Source: Thalassoglobus neptunius
Lineage (GTDB): Bacteria; Planctomycetota; Planctomycetia; Planctomycetales; Planctomycetaceae
Direction of reading: 5' to 3'
Length of the DNA: 64,000 bases
Assembly: GCF_007859735.1 (NCBI RefSeq)
Contig: NZ_SIHI01000015.1
Span: 23,739 to 87,738 of the forward strand
A program made the position numbers and the translations under genes. The notes beneath the pieces were generated by a model. It searched no databases, was not told the DNA's origin, and saw only the letters and a program-made list of their open reading frames with translations. The stretch's first letter is position 1. Every line of letters starts with the position of its first letter. Shown piece after piece: positions 17,943 through 27,264 of the stretch.

Positions 17943-18725
17943 TTATGTCCCAGCTGGGGACGAGGGTTGGTTGAGTCCACCAAATCGACGGTCGCGTGAG
18001 GCAAAGCCTTTCAACGCGGAGAACAATTCTTCCGACCGAAAGTCAGGCCACAGGGTTTCCGTCACCCACAATTCGGCATAGCTGATCTGCCAGAGAAGAA
18101 AGTTACTGACACGCATTTCTCCGGCTGTCCGAATCAACAGGTCGGGGTCTCCCATATCTGCTGTGTAGAGGTGCTTGGCGACTGTTTCTTCGGTGATGTC
18201 CTCCGGGCGAAGTTCCCCCTTGAGGGCTCGGTCGCAAATACTTCGGACGGCCATGACCAGTTCATCTCTTGCGCCATAGTCGAGGGCCAGGCAGAGCCTC
18301 ATTCCCGGATTCTGGGCGCTCATTTCAATCGTCTGATTGACTTCTGAAAGAATTCGGGAACTGATGCGATCCGTTCGCCCGATGGTTGAGAAACGGATGT
18401 CCTGTCGCATGATCTCTTCTCTCTCCGCAACGACATAACGCTGGAGGAGATTCATGAGAAGTTCGAGTTCCAGGCGTGGTCTTTTCCAGTTTTCACTACT
18501 GAAGCAGTAGAGCGTCAACTGGTCGATATTGAGGCGAGCACACTCCTCAACGACTGTGCGCACGCTTTGGACACCCCGCCGGTGTCCTTCGATTCGAGGG
18601 AGTCCGCGTTGCTGCGCCCAACGGCCATTTCCATCCATGATGATCGCGATATGCCGTGGAATTCTTTCGCGGCTCAAGCCGAAGGCGTTCAGGTCGTTAT
18701 CTGTGTAGGGAGATTCAACAGCCAC
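17943..18725 (-). CDS. uppS: Undecaprenyl diphosphate synthase (cis-prenyltransferase)
   Basis: A 260-residue enzyme that elongates farnesyl diphosphate with IPP to make the C55 lipid carrier for envelope polysaccharides. Diagnostic motifs: HIAIIMDGNGRWAQ with catalytic Asp31, GHRRGVQSVR, TLYCFSSENWKRP, and the C-terminal DPDLLIRTAGEMRVSNFLLWQISYAE (split across the RTxGExRxSNFLLWQ signature). The start is GTG 18725 with no good ribosome binding site. No in-frame ATG precedes the essential DGNGRW, so a non-ATG start near here is required. The usual partner cdsA is not adjacent. Confidence 0.95.
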   Translation of the reverse strand: MAVESPYTDNDLNAFGLSRERIPRHIAIIMDGNGRWAQQRGLPRIEGHRRGVQSVRTVVEECARLNIDQLTLYCFSSENWKRPRLELELLMNLLQRYVVAEREEIMRQDIRFSTIGRTDRISSRILSEVNQTIEMSAQNPGMRLCLALDYGARDELVMAVRSICDRALKGELRPEDITEETVAKHLYTADMGDPDLLIRTAGEMRVSNFLLWQISYAELWVTETLWPDFRSEELFSALKGFASRDRRFGGLNQPSSPAGT

Positions 18726-18842
18726 GTTTTTGGGACCAGTGTGTCGAAGTTAGAAATGAGAGCATCGTGTCCATGACTATTGTGTCGCATGGACACAACA
18801 AGAGCAATGGGCCAATCAACTGTTCAGAACAAGTCAAGATCC

Positions 18843-20387
18843 TCATGACTCAGCTGCTTTGGCTTGAAGTCGATCTCCTATCATATGGTGCAGGGCCAGG
18901 GTGATTCCACCGGTGATCATGCAACCAATCACGACAAGTGCTTCCCATCCGTCTGAGGCCCCGGCGAGGGCAAAGAAGCTGATGACGACCATGTTCGACG
19001 CGATCATGATGAATGCAGCCATGGAAATTGCAACAGGCCACACTCCCCACTTGGCGACGATCGAGCAAAATGTCGATAAGTGCAGTCCAAGCAGATACTG
19101 AAGGAGAAGGTAGGTGATAACGAGGAGGGCTTCGAATTCTTGCATAAGGCTGCCGAGTCCTTCCCAAAAATCTTCACCAAGCAAAATGATTCCCAAAAAC
19201 ATGCAGGCAAACAGGGGGAGTGTTGTGGTCAGTCCTCCCAGCACTTTTGCGTAAGCGATTTCTCGGATCGATCGGGGAAGCATGACAAGAGTCGACCAGG
19301 TCTTCTCTTGAAGCTCGTAGCGGAACACCCGTGCAGAGACGATGGCCAATTCGATGAACAGGAAGAAGATCGAATATCCGAAGAGCACTCCGCCCAACAT
19401 CTCGGCGATATCTCGATTCGTTCTCAGAGAGAAAAAAGTGATCGCGACAGCCAGACCGAAATAAATTCCGAATTTCAACAGAATGAAGATTCTTCCTCCG
19501 CCGATGAACTGGAAGTCTTTCCAGATAATGGGATAGCTGCCGATACGGCGGCGTCGAGTCATATTTCGCCGGCGACGAAGACGATCGAACAACCCGATGG
19601 AACCGGGTTCTTTCTCGTTCCGGGTGAAAACATCGAAGAACAGCCATGAAGTGATCAGGAAGACTGTCCCTACGATGAGATTGCTGATGATCTGGAAATT
19701 CCACATGGCGGGATTGGCACCGGTCGCCAGAATTTCTGAGATCTGTGATTGTGCTGACCCGGACTGAATCGCATTCGCAAGACCACTTGCCGCCTGGGAA
19801 ATGAACCCGGATGTCTCCATGGCGAGCACGCTGAGAAGCATCGGCAGGATGAACAACGCGATCAGGATTCCGAAGGCCAGTCCACATGCGCTGGCGGTTG
19901 ATGACATCAGCACCGAAGCCAGCAATCCGAGATTTCCGACCAGATACAAGTGGGCGAATAATGTCAGATAGCAGGCAACGACCTGTTGCCACAACACTCC
20001 ACCCAGGGTGACCGAAAGGAAGTTGAACGGAATCTGAACGCTGAGCAGAAGCGCAGCACAGATGAGTCGAGGAATCCATTTCCCGAGAATGAGCGACGTG
20101 CTGCCGACTCCTGCCATGCGCAGCAGGCCTAAGGTTCGTTCCTCTTTCTCTTCCGTAATGGCGGAAGAGAAGAATGCGGTCCCGGCGATCGTGATTGCGA
20201 GATAGTTGCAGACCATCACCGACCGGAAGAGGTCGAGTCCGGGAGCCGTCGAAAGTCCCGCCGTGGCCTGATAGACGAAGAGCATCCACAGGATGAAGGC
20301 GCCCAGAAGAAAACGAATGACGTGCCCGCGCAGCTGACGTGCATCCGTTTGCAAAGCACGTTTCACCAGGGCGAGAATCCGGTTCAT
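18843..20387 (-). CDS. ABC-2 type permease, twelve predicted transmembrane helices
   Basis: A 514-residue integral membrane protein. I count about twelve hydrophobic segments in two sets of six (roughly 25-45, 57-78, 108-131, 137-160, 168-192, 232-252, then 303-322, 333-357, 368-390, 402-425, 432-455, 463-483), suggesting two fused ABC-2 permease halves in one chain. Between TM2 and TM3 is the typical ABC-2 signature SSAITEEKEERTLGLLRMAG. A cytoplasmic Arg-rich linker (RRRRNMTRRRR, about 275-285) joins the halves. The gene for a matching ATPase ends 89 bases upstream on the same strand, so this should be an exporter or surface-machinery ABC system. Substrate unknown. Confidence 0.85.
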   Translation of the reverse strand: MNRILALVKRALQTDARQLRGHVIRFLLGAFILWMLFVYQATAGLSTAPGLDLFRSVMVCNYLAITIAGTAFFSSAITEEKEERTLGLLRMAGVGSTSLILGKWIPRLICAALLLSVQIPFNFLSVTLGGVLWQQVVACYLTLFAHLYLVGNLGLLASVLMSSTASACGLAFGILIALFILPMLLSVLAMETSGFISQAASGLANAIQSGSAQSQISEILATGANPAMWNFQIISNLIVGTVFLITSWLFFDVFTRNEKEPGSIGLFDRLRRRRNMTRRRRIGSYPIIWKDFQFIGGGRIFILLKFGIYFGLAVAITFFSLRTNRDIAEMLGGVLFGYSIFFLFIELAIVSARVFRYELQEKTWSTLVMLPRSIREIAYAKVLGGLTTTLPLFACMFLGIILLGEDFWEGLGSLMQEFEALLVITYLLLQYLLGLHLSTFCSIVAKWGVWPVAISMAAFIMIASNMVVISFFALAGASDGWEALVVIGCMITGGITLALHHMIGDRLQAKAAES

Positions 20388-20476
20388 AGTGTTTTTGGCT
20401 CACTCGGGAAGTGAAAAATGGACGTTCGCCTTGGAGTCGCTTGGGTTCTGGTTTGCAGAGAAACCTTGAGAGCGGT

Positions 20477-21421
20477 TTAGCTGCGGACGCCGCGCTCGGT
20501 CAAATCCATGAAGGCTTCGTTCAAGTGTCTTTGGTCTCGACCGAAATGCATGACGATCATTCCGCTCGCAATGATCGCACTCAGCAACTGATTTCCATCG
20601 GTGATTGTCGGGTCGATTTTAACTCGGACATCAGAGCGTCCTTCGATTCCTTCCACCGAGAGGACTCCCGGGAGGGCGGAAAGTTGTGTCTCTGTTTCCT
20701 CTGCGGAGAGGTCGACGCGAATTCGATAGGTGGGTGTTTCGGTTTGCTGATCCAGAAGTGCTTCCATTGGACCGCTGTATTTTGTTTTACCGCGATCAAT
20801 GATCGTGACGCTGTCACACAATTCCGCGAGTTCGCTCAGAATGTGACTCGAGATGAAAATCGTTTTTCCCATGCGTCGCAACTCACGGAGAATTTCCATT
20901 AGCTCGATTCTCGCTCGTGGGTCGAGACCGGAAGCGGGTTCATCGAGCAAGAGAAGATCGGGGTCGTTGACAAGCACGCGGGCGAGGCTGACTCGCTGCT
21001 GCATCCCGCGAGAGAGTCCTTGAATGAAGTCATCCTTGCGGACGTCCATGTCGGTGAGAGCGAGAACATCTGCGACGATTCGGTTTCGTTCTTTGAGTGT
21101 GAACCCGTAAGCAGCTGCGAAGAAATCGAGATACTCAAAGACGGTCATCTGACGATACATGCTGAAGTGATCCGGCATGTAACCGATTCGTCGACGAATG
21201 GCTTTGACGTTGTTCCGGACGTCGTGACCGAAGACTCGAATCTTTCCGACTTGCGGCTTCAGCAGAGTGCAGATCAGCTTGAGAGTGGTCGTTTTCCCTG
21301 CGCCGTTCGGTCCCACGAAACCATGAAGAGACTCAGGGGAGACCTGAAAAGAGATGCCATCGAGTGCTCGATGCTGCTTGAAAAGATGGCTGACATTTTC
21401 GATTTCAATAACAGGATCCAT
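20477..21421 (-). CDS. ABC transporter ATPase (ABC-2/DrrA-GldA type)
   Basis: About 314 residues: an N-terminal nucleotide-binding domain and a C-terminal regulatory extension (about 225-314). Walker A is GPNGAGKTTT, the signature LSRGMQQRVSLARVL, Walker B LLLLDEPASGLDPRARIE, and the switch histidine is in FISSHILSELAELC. The start is placed at ATG 21421 (DPVIEIENVSHLF), where family homology begins, with GAGAG upstream. The frame is open another 36 codons to 21529. It precedes the 12-helix permease by 89 bases and powers it by inference. It is a clear paralogue of the ATPase at 26033. Confidence 0.9.
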   Translation of the reverse strand: MDPVIEIENVSHLFKQHRALDGISFQVSPESLHGFVGPNGAGKTTTLKLICTLLKPQVGKIRVFGHDVRNNVKAIRRRIGYMPDHFSMYRQMTVFEYLDFFAAAYGFTLKERNRIVADVLALTDMDVRKDDFIQGLSRGMQQRVSLARVLVNDPDLLLLDEPASGLDPRARIELMEILRELRRMGKTIFISSHILSELAELCDSVTIIDRGKTKYSGPMEALLDQQTETPTYRIRVDLSAEETETQLSALPGVLSVEGIEGRSDVRVKIDPTITDGNQLLSAIIASGMIVMHFGRDQRHLNEAFMDLTERGVRS

Positions 21422-21587
21422 TTGACTCTCTTTTTTCTTGGTCTCAGTTGAGGGGTGGATCATGACGCAAGTTCGTCTGATAAACCTGAAGTCGCCGAAG
21501 TGAACGAAAATTTCCTGCGCGGTCGACAAGATTAAATTGAGTTTTCAGATGAGTTGAATGTTCTGGGCCCTCAATGTGTTCCTTGCT

Positions 21588-23369
21588 CTACTGAGATCGT
21601 GGAGGAATTGGTAGCTGATGGCTGTAAATCACGAATCCGTTTTGCTGCGGGGAAATCTCTTCCCCCGCAAAGAAGTCGGTTGAAAGTGAAGTCTTCAGAT
21701 AAACATGAACTTTGTCTTCGGCGAAGATCGTCCCGTTGACAAGCTGGTCGAAATTCTCAATCCCGAGGTCATCGGCGATCAACGTCCATTCGTTCATGTC
21801 GAGAAGCTTCGAAGGAGGATTTTCGTCTCGATTGCGGTACTGATAGGCGTTGTACGCACTGACCGAAGCATCGTTGATATAGCTTTGCAGAGGGCTTCTT
21901 CGTGCAACGTTGCCATCAGATCCGGTTGGAACAAGGACTCCGTCGGACACGGAGAGTTGGACGAGGTTGTTCTGAAAAATCGCGTACCCAGTCAGATTCT
22001 CTGGCCATGCCTGTCCACTTCCCGGGAGTAAACGGATTTCTTTGACCTCCCCGTTTTCGACCCGCAATTGCTCGACCTGGATGGGCAGTCCGACGGTTTG
22101 TGCGACTCCGCCGTCGATGATTGTTCGATTCGAGAACGCCGGAACTTCCGTCATCAACAATCCGTTCGGCGGATTGAGAGCCTGCCCGGGAATTCGTTCA
22201 TTCGATTGGCCGGAGGAGTAAGCGACATTCAATTGCGGATGCACAATGAGATACTGAGAACCGGTGGTCACAAAGAGATTGGTCCATTGTTTCACAACCC
22301 ATCGCCCCGGAGGACCTGCTTTCGCGAGGACGACCGAATGGATCGACGTTTCCTCTCCGTAGCCGCGTTTTCCAACACTATGAAACCCGAAGCTGAAGAG
22401 GGCCACCGTTGCGAGGATGACTCCATAGGTCAATCGATAGTCCCCCTGCTTACGACCGAGAAACCAGCAACCGGGAAACAACAGCAGCAGGTAAATCGTC
22501 GCCATCGTGTAGATCAATGGCCAGTTGTGTTCCGGAGTCGTGATCGCGCGAAGTCTCGAAAAGATCGTCCGGTTGGGGTCGAGATTGAGATAGTTTTGGA
22601 ATTGCTCTTTTGCAGGCCGTTTGACTGGCGAGGGTTGGAACGTCGAGCTGAGTCGTTCGACGAGACCGGCCCCGACGCTGATTCGGTCGGACGGCTCATT
22701 CAACTCGCTGAGAGAAGCGGGGAATTCAGGATACTCACCGAGATTGTCCGCAATCAGCGAAACCGTTCCGCCAGCGAAGAGCCAGTCGCGAAAGGCTTGA
22801 ATCTGTGGCTCCTGCCATCTCGGGGTATGGTCCAGATAAACACGCGACAGCTTGTTGAGCACAATCGGATTTGTCGGGAAGAGGTCCTCGGAGAATGCGG
22901 GAACGGATTGTAAGGTCGAACGTCCTTCGGGGCGGATCAATTCCACAGCGACAGGCCCGGGAGAATCGTCCGGTTCGTCAACGGTGTAAGTGTCTTCGGC
23001 GCGGATTCGGCCTCTGATCAGTGGCCCCCATTCCAATCGCGTATCAGACGCTGATTCCAGATAGGTGATGAACTGCAAATCGCGCGTTCCGTAGGGCTCA
23101 ATGTAGAGATCCGGTTGAAGGACTGGAACATCGACGGGTTGAAAGCCCAGAATGGGAGTCAGCGAAACCGCTCCTTGCCAGGGATCGTCGGAGTTGTTGA
23201 AGACGCGGACCGTTAAGAGATTGAAGTGGTGCGGTGTCACCCGCCCGTCCAGGCCCCATTTCGGCTTTCCCTCAATTTGCAGCTCAGCGTGAAGCGGAGT
23301 GGCTGTCACCTGTACAAATGTTGCGAAAAGCAATGTCCAGAAGGCACGTGCAGCGAATTGTTTCCACAT
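21588..23369 (-). CDS. Membrane-anchored extracytoplasmic protein linked to the ABC locus
   Basis: A 593-residue protein with a signal peptide (about 1-28, ending TATPLHA), an extracytoplasmic beta-rich domain (about 29-150), and a segment resembling a class I glutamine amidotransferase/ThuA-like fold (about 150-240, FRDWLFAGGTVSLIADN). Two transmembrane helices follow (about 291-310 and 320-338), joined by a short cytoplasmic loop GRKQGDYR, then another extracytoplasmic part. It has no catalytic motif I recognise. The layout parallels the divergent 797-residue protein at 23546, and both flank ABC ATPases. This recalls GldG-type auxiliary components, though that relation is inference. It lies 166 bases upstream of the ATPase gene and is probably co-transcribed. 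Confidence 0.7.
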   Translation of the reverse strand: MWKQFAARAFWTLLFATFVQVTATPLHAELQIEGKPKWGLDGRVTPHHFNLLTVRVFNNSDDPWQGAVSLTPILGFQPVDVPVLQPDLYIEPYGTRDLQFITYLESASDTRLEWGPLIRGRIRAEDTYTVDEPDDSPGPVAVELIRPEGRSTLQSVPAFSEDLFPTNPIVLNKLSRVYLDHTPRWQEPQIQAFRDWLFAGGTVSLIADNLGEYPEFPASLSELNEPSDRISVGAGLVERLSSTFQPSPVKRPAKEQFQNYLNLDPNRTIFSRLRAITTPEHNWPLIYTMATIYLLLLFPGCWFLGRKQGDYRLTYGVILATVALFSFGFHSVGKRGYGEETSIHSVVLAKAGPPGRWVVKQWTNLFVTTGSQYLIVHPQLNVAYSSGQSNERIPGQALNPPNGLLMTEVPAFSNRTIIDGGVAQTVGLPIQVEQLRVENGEVKEIRLLPGSGQAWPENLTGYAIFQNNLVQLSVSDGVLVPTGSDGNVARRSPLQSYINDASVSAYNAYQYRNRDENPPSKLLDMNEWTLIADDLGIENFDQLVNGTIFAEDKVHVYLKTSLSTDFFAGEEISPQQNGFVIYSHQLPIPPRSQ

Positions 23370-23473
23370 GTGATTCAGTGACCCTGATCAACTGTGACGG
23401 ATGGGAAATCGTTGAAATTCTCGAAAACTGAATCCGGAAGGCTCCGAACGTTCTTAATTTTTCATTCTCGTTA

Positions 23474-23489
23474 CCGTAATACGATACGG
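23474..23489. promoter_or_regulatory. Inverted repeat between divergent genes
   Basis: CCGTA-ATACGA-TACGG sits in the 176-base divergent spacer between the genes starting at 23369 and 23546. It is a candidate shared operator, but the short arms allow chance. Confidence 0.3.
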
Positions 23490-23545
23490 AGACTCACCGA
23501 ATCTGTACACTTGACCGGTCACGACGCCCTATTCCAGGAGCGTTG

Positions 23546-25939
23546 ATGCCCTATACTACGCAAATTTGCCGCAGTTCGTTGGTAAACGCTGCGATGGCTT
23601 CTTTCGATCAATCAATTTACATGACAATCTCTCAGTTCTTCCAAAACAATCTCCAATTCGTCACACGGAAATCTGTCAGTCAGACGGGGTTCCCGACGTT
23701 GACGTTTTGGGGTTGTTTCGGCCTGTTGGTATTTTTCTTTGCGAACGGGGCGAAAGCGGATGTCGAAATTCTGAATGCTACGGGGGGAGTCGATGGCTGG
23801 TTCAAGATCGGTCGATGGGCTCCAGTGCGATTCGATATTCAGGTTTCCAATGAATCGGGTTCCGCTCAGGACGAGGCTTCTTCCAATGGAGAATTGACAC
23901 CCCGGATTCGGACGGTCGACCCGGATGGACACGCCGTCTACACATCATTGACGCCTCTCTCGGGGAATTCGGAGTCCCTCAATCATGTGGAAGCCGTGTT
24001 TCGAAATGGGCGAACCGACGCTTCCGTTCTGATCGAAATTCTGTCGGCAGGGAAAGTGGTCGCTTCGAAGCTTCTCCGTGCTGACGAACCGGGAAGTTTG
24101 GTATCGCTTGAGCAGAATGCCCAGCTTTGGTTGGTTGCTGGAGAACAGCCAGGATTCGAAGCAGCCTACCGACGTGCGGCAGCTGTGAATCCGAAAGCGA
24201 TTCAACTTGTCAGATTAGAAGACTTCGGCAACTGGCAAGGGACCGGACGATCGCTCGACTCGGTCGATGTCATCGTGCTCAATGCTGATACAGCTGTTTC
24301 GGAAGAAGCGTCAGCAGCGATTCAGAAATGGGTCGAGCGGGGTGGTCGCCTCGTCGTGGCGGTCGGAGCAGATACAGAATTGCTTCTTGCGAGCCCTCTC
24401 GCAGGCTGGCTTCCCAATCAACCTCGCGGCACAGTGGAGATTCGAAATCTCGGGCCGTTGAACGCAATCATTCCGGGAAGCGGTCGTCTGCGAATGATCG
24501 GAAGTTTGACCGGTGCGGACCTGCTTGCAGAGAACGGATTCGTGATCGCATCGGGATTGAATCAACCGATGATCATTCGATCCGGAGTTGGGCTGGGGCT
24601 TGTGACAATCTTCGCTTTGCGGATGGACCAGGAACCTCTTTCCGAATGGGGATCGCGTGCGGAGCTGGCGATGATTCTCGCCGGTCAGGTTCCTCTCTGG
24701 AATGATCCGGAATTTCTTCAACAGCGCGAAGACAGCGGTTTGAGCCCGACCGGAGTGGCGGATTTTCAGACGCAAATTTTTCAGGCCATCGACTCGACCG
24801 ACGAGATTCCCAGACATTCCTATTGGGTTTCGATGGGATGGATGGCACTGCTCGCGGTGCTTGTGGGACCGCTGGATTACTACCTCGTTCATCACGTGAT
24901 TCGACGGCCGAATCTGACCTGGATCACGTTTCCCGTTTGGCTCGGACTCATTGTGTACACAACAATGAGTTCCGCTAACGCGACAAACTCTCATCCCATG
25001 TCTGCCCGGCAAATCGAAGTCGTGGATGTCGACGCAACAATCGGAGCAGTTCGCGGGAGAAGCTGGTTTAATCTCTACAGCCCGACGTCAAGTCGTCACG
25101 ACACTCAAGCAATGGTGGACTTCGGAGATTCACTCTCAGCTGACAACGTTGACTTCACGCTCACCAGTTGGGTCGAACGTCCAGAATCCGGATATCGAGG
25201 CATGTACCGGTCTGGCGGACTGGATAGCCAGAAGCCAGCTTATCATGTGTCGGATTTAGGAGATGAGGTCTTCGACTTGCCGATTCGAGTCTGGTCGACT
25301 GGCTCTGTCGCAAGTGAATGGGAAGCAGGCGTTGACACGGAAGAACTTGTGACTTCTAACCTGTACGATCGAGGGACTGGACGCCTCCAGGGACAGATCA
25401 CTCATGAGCTGCCGGGGGAAATTCAGGACTGGTTTCTTGCCTACGACAACTTCGCCTACTCTCCCAGGACAACTTCCGGTGAGGGGCCTCCTTCATTGAA
25501 ACCTGGGGAAACATTTCAGCTGGACCTTGCCCGAACCAATATTCTGCGTGGTGTCTTGCTGAGGATTCGGACATCGACCCGACAGGGAGCAGTCTCGACG
25601 AAGGTGGATGGCCAGGTCGATCGGGAACGATACGATCCCTTCTCCAGAGATGCCTACGACATTCTCAGAATCCTGACGTTTCACACCGTCACGGGAGGTC
25701 GCGAGTATTCGACTCTTTCGAACCAGACGTTGGGAGAACTGGATTTGTCTCAGCAAATCGAACTCGGGAAGGCGGTCCTCTTTGGTCGCATGGAGCGAGG
25801 GGCCACGAATTACACCATCAATGGCGAGACTCCGGAATACGAGGATCGAGACACAATTGTCCGAATCATCCTCCCTGTTCAAGTTGACGAAGCAGCTTTG
25901 AACGCACCCCCGGATCCAAACTTGCTGAAAGCTCCCTAG
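23546..25939 (+). CDS. Large membrane-anchored extracytoplasmic protein, GATase-like, linked to the ABC locus
   Basis: A 797-residue protein. A hydrophobic export segment sits unusually late (about 50-72, ending FFFANGAKA), followed by an extracytoplasmic domain. Residues about 195-290 resemble a ThuA/GATase-like Rossmann fold (VDVIVLNADTAVSEEA, then QKWVERGGRLVVAVGAD). Two helices follow (about 430-450 and 462-480), with VGPLDYYLVHHVIRRPNLTW around them, and then a long extracytoplasmic C-terminus. ATG 23546 has AGGAG 6-7 bases upstream; starts at 23594 and 23621 lack one. The architecture matches the divergent 593-residue protein. The ABC ATPase at 26033 follows after 93 bases. Function unknown; an accessory role to the transporter is inferred. 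Confidence 0.7.
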   Translation: MPYTTQICRSSLVNAAMASFDQSIYMTISQFFQNNLQFVTRKSVSQTGFPTLTFWGCFGLLVFFFANGAKADVEILNATGGVDGWFKIGRWAPVRFDIQVSNESGSAQDEASSNGELTPRIRTVDPDGHAVYTSLTPLSGNSESLNHVEAVFRNGRTDASVLIEILSAGKVVASKLLRADEPGSLVSLEQNAQLWLVAGEQPGFEAAYRRAAAVNPKAIQLVRLEDFGNWQGTGRSLDSVDVIVLNADTAVSEEASAAIQKWVERGGRLVVAVGADTELLLASPLAGWLPNQPRGTVEIRNLGPLNAIIPGSGRLRMIGSLTGADLLAENGFVIASGLNQPMIIRSGVGLGLVTIFALRMDQEPLSEWGSRAELAMILAGQVPLWNDPEFLQQREDSGLSPTGVADFQTQIFQAIDSTDEIPRHSYWVSMGWMALLAVLVGPLDYYLVHHVIRRPNLTWITFPVWLGLIVYTTMSSANATNSHPMSARQIEVVDVDATIGAVRGRSWFNLYSPTSSRHDTQAMVDFGDSLSADNVDFTLTSWVERPESGYRGMYRSGGLDSQKPAYHVSDLGDEVFDLPIRVWSTGSVASEWEAGVDTEELVTSNLYDRGTGRLQGQITHELPGEIQDWFLAYDNFAYSPRTTSGEGPPSLKPGETFQLDLARTNILRGVLLRIRTSTRQGAVSTKVDGQVDRERYDPFSRDAYDILRILTFHTVTGGREYSTLSNQTLGELDLSQQIELGKAVLFGRMERGATNYTINGETPEYEDRDTIVRIILPVQVDEAALNAPPDPNLLKAP

Positions 25940-25947
25940 CGATCAGT

Positions 25948-25975
25948 CACGAATGAATACAAACACGAATGAATA
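25948..25975 (+). repeat. 12-bp direct repeat upstream of second ABC ATPase
   Basis: CACGAATGAATA occurs twice, at 25948-25959 and 25964-25975, one and a half helical turns apart (16 bp). TTGACC at 25981-25986 follows and could be a -35 element, with TTACTC 18 bases further as a weak -10. This may be a regulator site. Confidence 0.45.
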
Positions 25976-26032
25976 AAAAGTTGACCGCTATGTCGTTGTC
26001 AGCCTTACTCAATATGTCCTGGAAACAATGTT

Positions 26033-26959
26033 GTGATTGAAACCATTAAACTCACGAAGCGGTATGGGGATCTTGTCGCTGCGAACGAGATCACGATCTC
26101 ACTTAAGGAAGGTGATGTCTTCGGATTCATCGGTCCGAATGGATCGGGGAAGACAACGACGATGCGGATGATCGCGACGCTGCTCAATCCCGATTACGGT
26201 GAGTGCTATGTCTGCGGGAAGTCGATCTACACCAACCCGGATGAAATCCGCCGTCTTGTCGGGTACATGCCCGACTTCTTTGGTGTGTATGACGACATGA
26301 CCGTCATCGAATACCTGGAGTTTTTCGCGTCGACGTATCGCATCAATGGACCCGGACGGCGAAAAGTCTGCGAAGAGAAACTCGAACTGGTCGACATGTC
26401 GTTTAAGCGAGATGCCATGGTCAGCCAGTTGTCGAGAGGGCAGACCCAGCGGATCGGGTTGGCGCGAACGCTGCTTCATGATCCTCAGGTTCTCTTGCTC
26501 GATGAACCTGCAAGTGGATTGGACCCGCGGGCGCGGATCGAGATTCGAAAGCTCTTGCGTCGACTCGGGGAGATGAAGAAGACGGTGATTGTTTCCAGTC
26601 ACATCCTTCCCGAACTGGCCGATGTCTGTACTCGAGTCGGGATCATTGAAAAGGGAAATATGCTCGTCGACGACTATGTTGCCGACGTTATGAAAAAGGC
26701 GCGCGAGGCGACGTTGCTCGAAATTCGCGTGGTGGGTGACCCGGAACAGGCTGCGAAATTGCTGGAACAGCATGACCTTGTCAAAGGAGTCTCGATTACG
26801 GATGAGACGATCTACGTGACACTCAACGCAGGCAGCGAAGATTACAGCGATCTGCCTTCGGAACTGATTCAGGCAGGTTTCAAGCTTCGACAGTTCCGGG
26901 AAGAAGAGGTCAATCTTGAGACAGCCTTCATGGAATTGACCAAAGGAATGCAGCAATAA
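26033..26959 (+). CDS. ABC transporter ATPase, second copy
   Basis: A 308-residue ATPase of the same family as the one at 20477. Walker A is GPNGSGKTTT, the signature LSRGQTQRIGLARTL, Walker B VLLLDEPASGLDPRARIEI, and the H-loop VSSHILPELADVC. A C-terminal extension of about 85 residues is present. The start is GTG 26033 with only a weak upstream GGAAA; homology starts at this codon. No permease follows: the next gene is mcsB after about 300 bases. It may share the 12-helix permease on the other side of the locus, giving a two-ATPase exporter. That pairing is inference. Confidence 0.9.
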   Translation: MIETIKLTKRYGDLVAANEITISLKEGDVFGFIGPNGSGKTTTMRMIATLLNPDYGECYVCGKSIYTNPDEIRRLVGYMPDFFGVYDDMTVIEYLEFFASTYRINGPGRRKVCEEKLELVDMSFKRDAMVSQLSRGQTQRIGLARTLLHDPQVLLLDEPASGLDPRARIEIRKLLRRLGEMKKTVIVSSHILPELADVCTRVGIIEKGNMLVDDYVADVMKKAREATLLEIRVVGDPEQAAKLLEQHDLVKGVSITDETIYVTLNAGSEDYSDLPSELIQAGFKLRQFREEEVNLETAFMELTKGMQQ

Positions 26960-27264
26960 CGCGTTTCAACAGTCATTCTGCCAGTGGGTGAGTCGGATCA
27001 GATCGACAGCGGTTTCTCCCGTTGCGAGTTCGAGAAAACAGTTTCAAAACGGCAAAACTGCAGCGAACTGCTCAGGTAAATCAGGAAACTCTGAGTTCCG
27101 ACCGTTGCCAGAAACTGTAGGACACGGGAGAATAGAACTTGTCCCAATCGCGTCTTTGACTTGATTCGGGTCGCGGAAGAGAGTCCGATGTTGGGTTTTC
27201 GGACCGCTTCTGAAGAATTTGTCGGCGATATCAGGCACAATCGAGAGTGGAGGGAGTTTCTCAG
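26960..27264. other. Intergenic region before mcsB
   Basis: About 300 bases with no recognisable mcsA, clpC or other small gene on either strand and no clear promoter. A GGAGGGAG at 27249-27256 is the ribosome binding site for mcsB. Confidence 0.5.
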
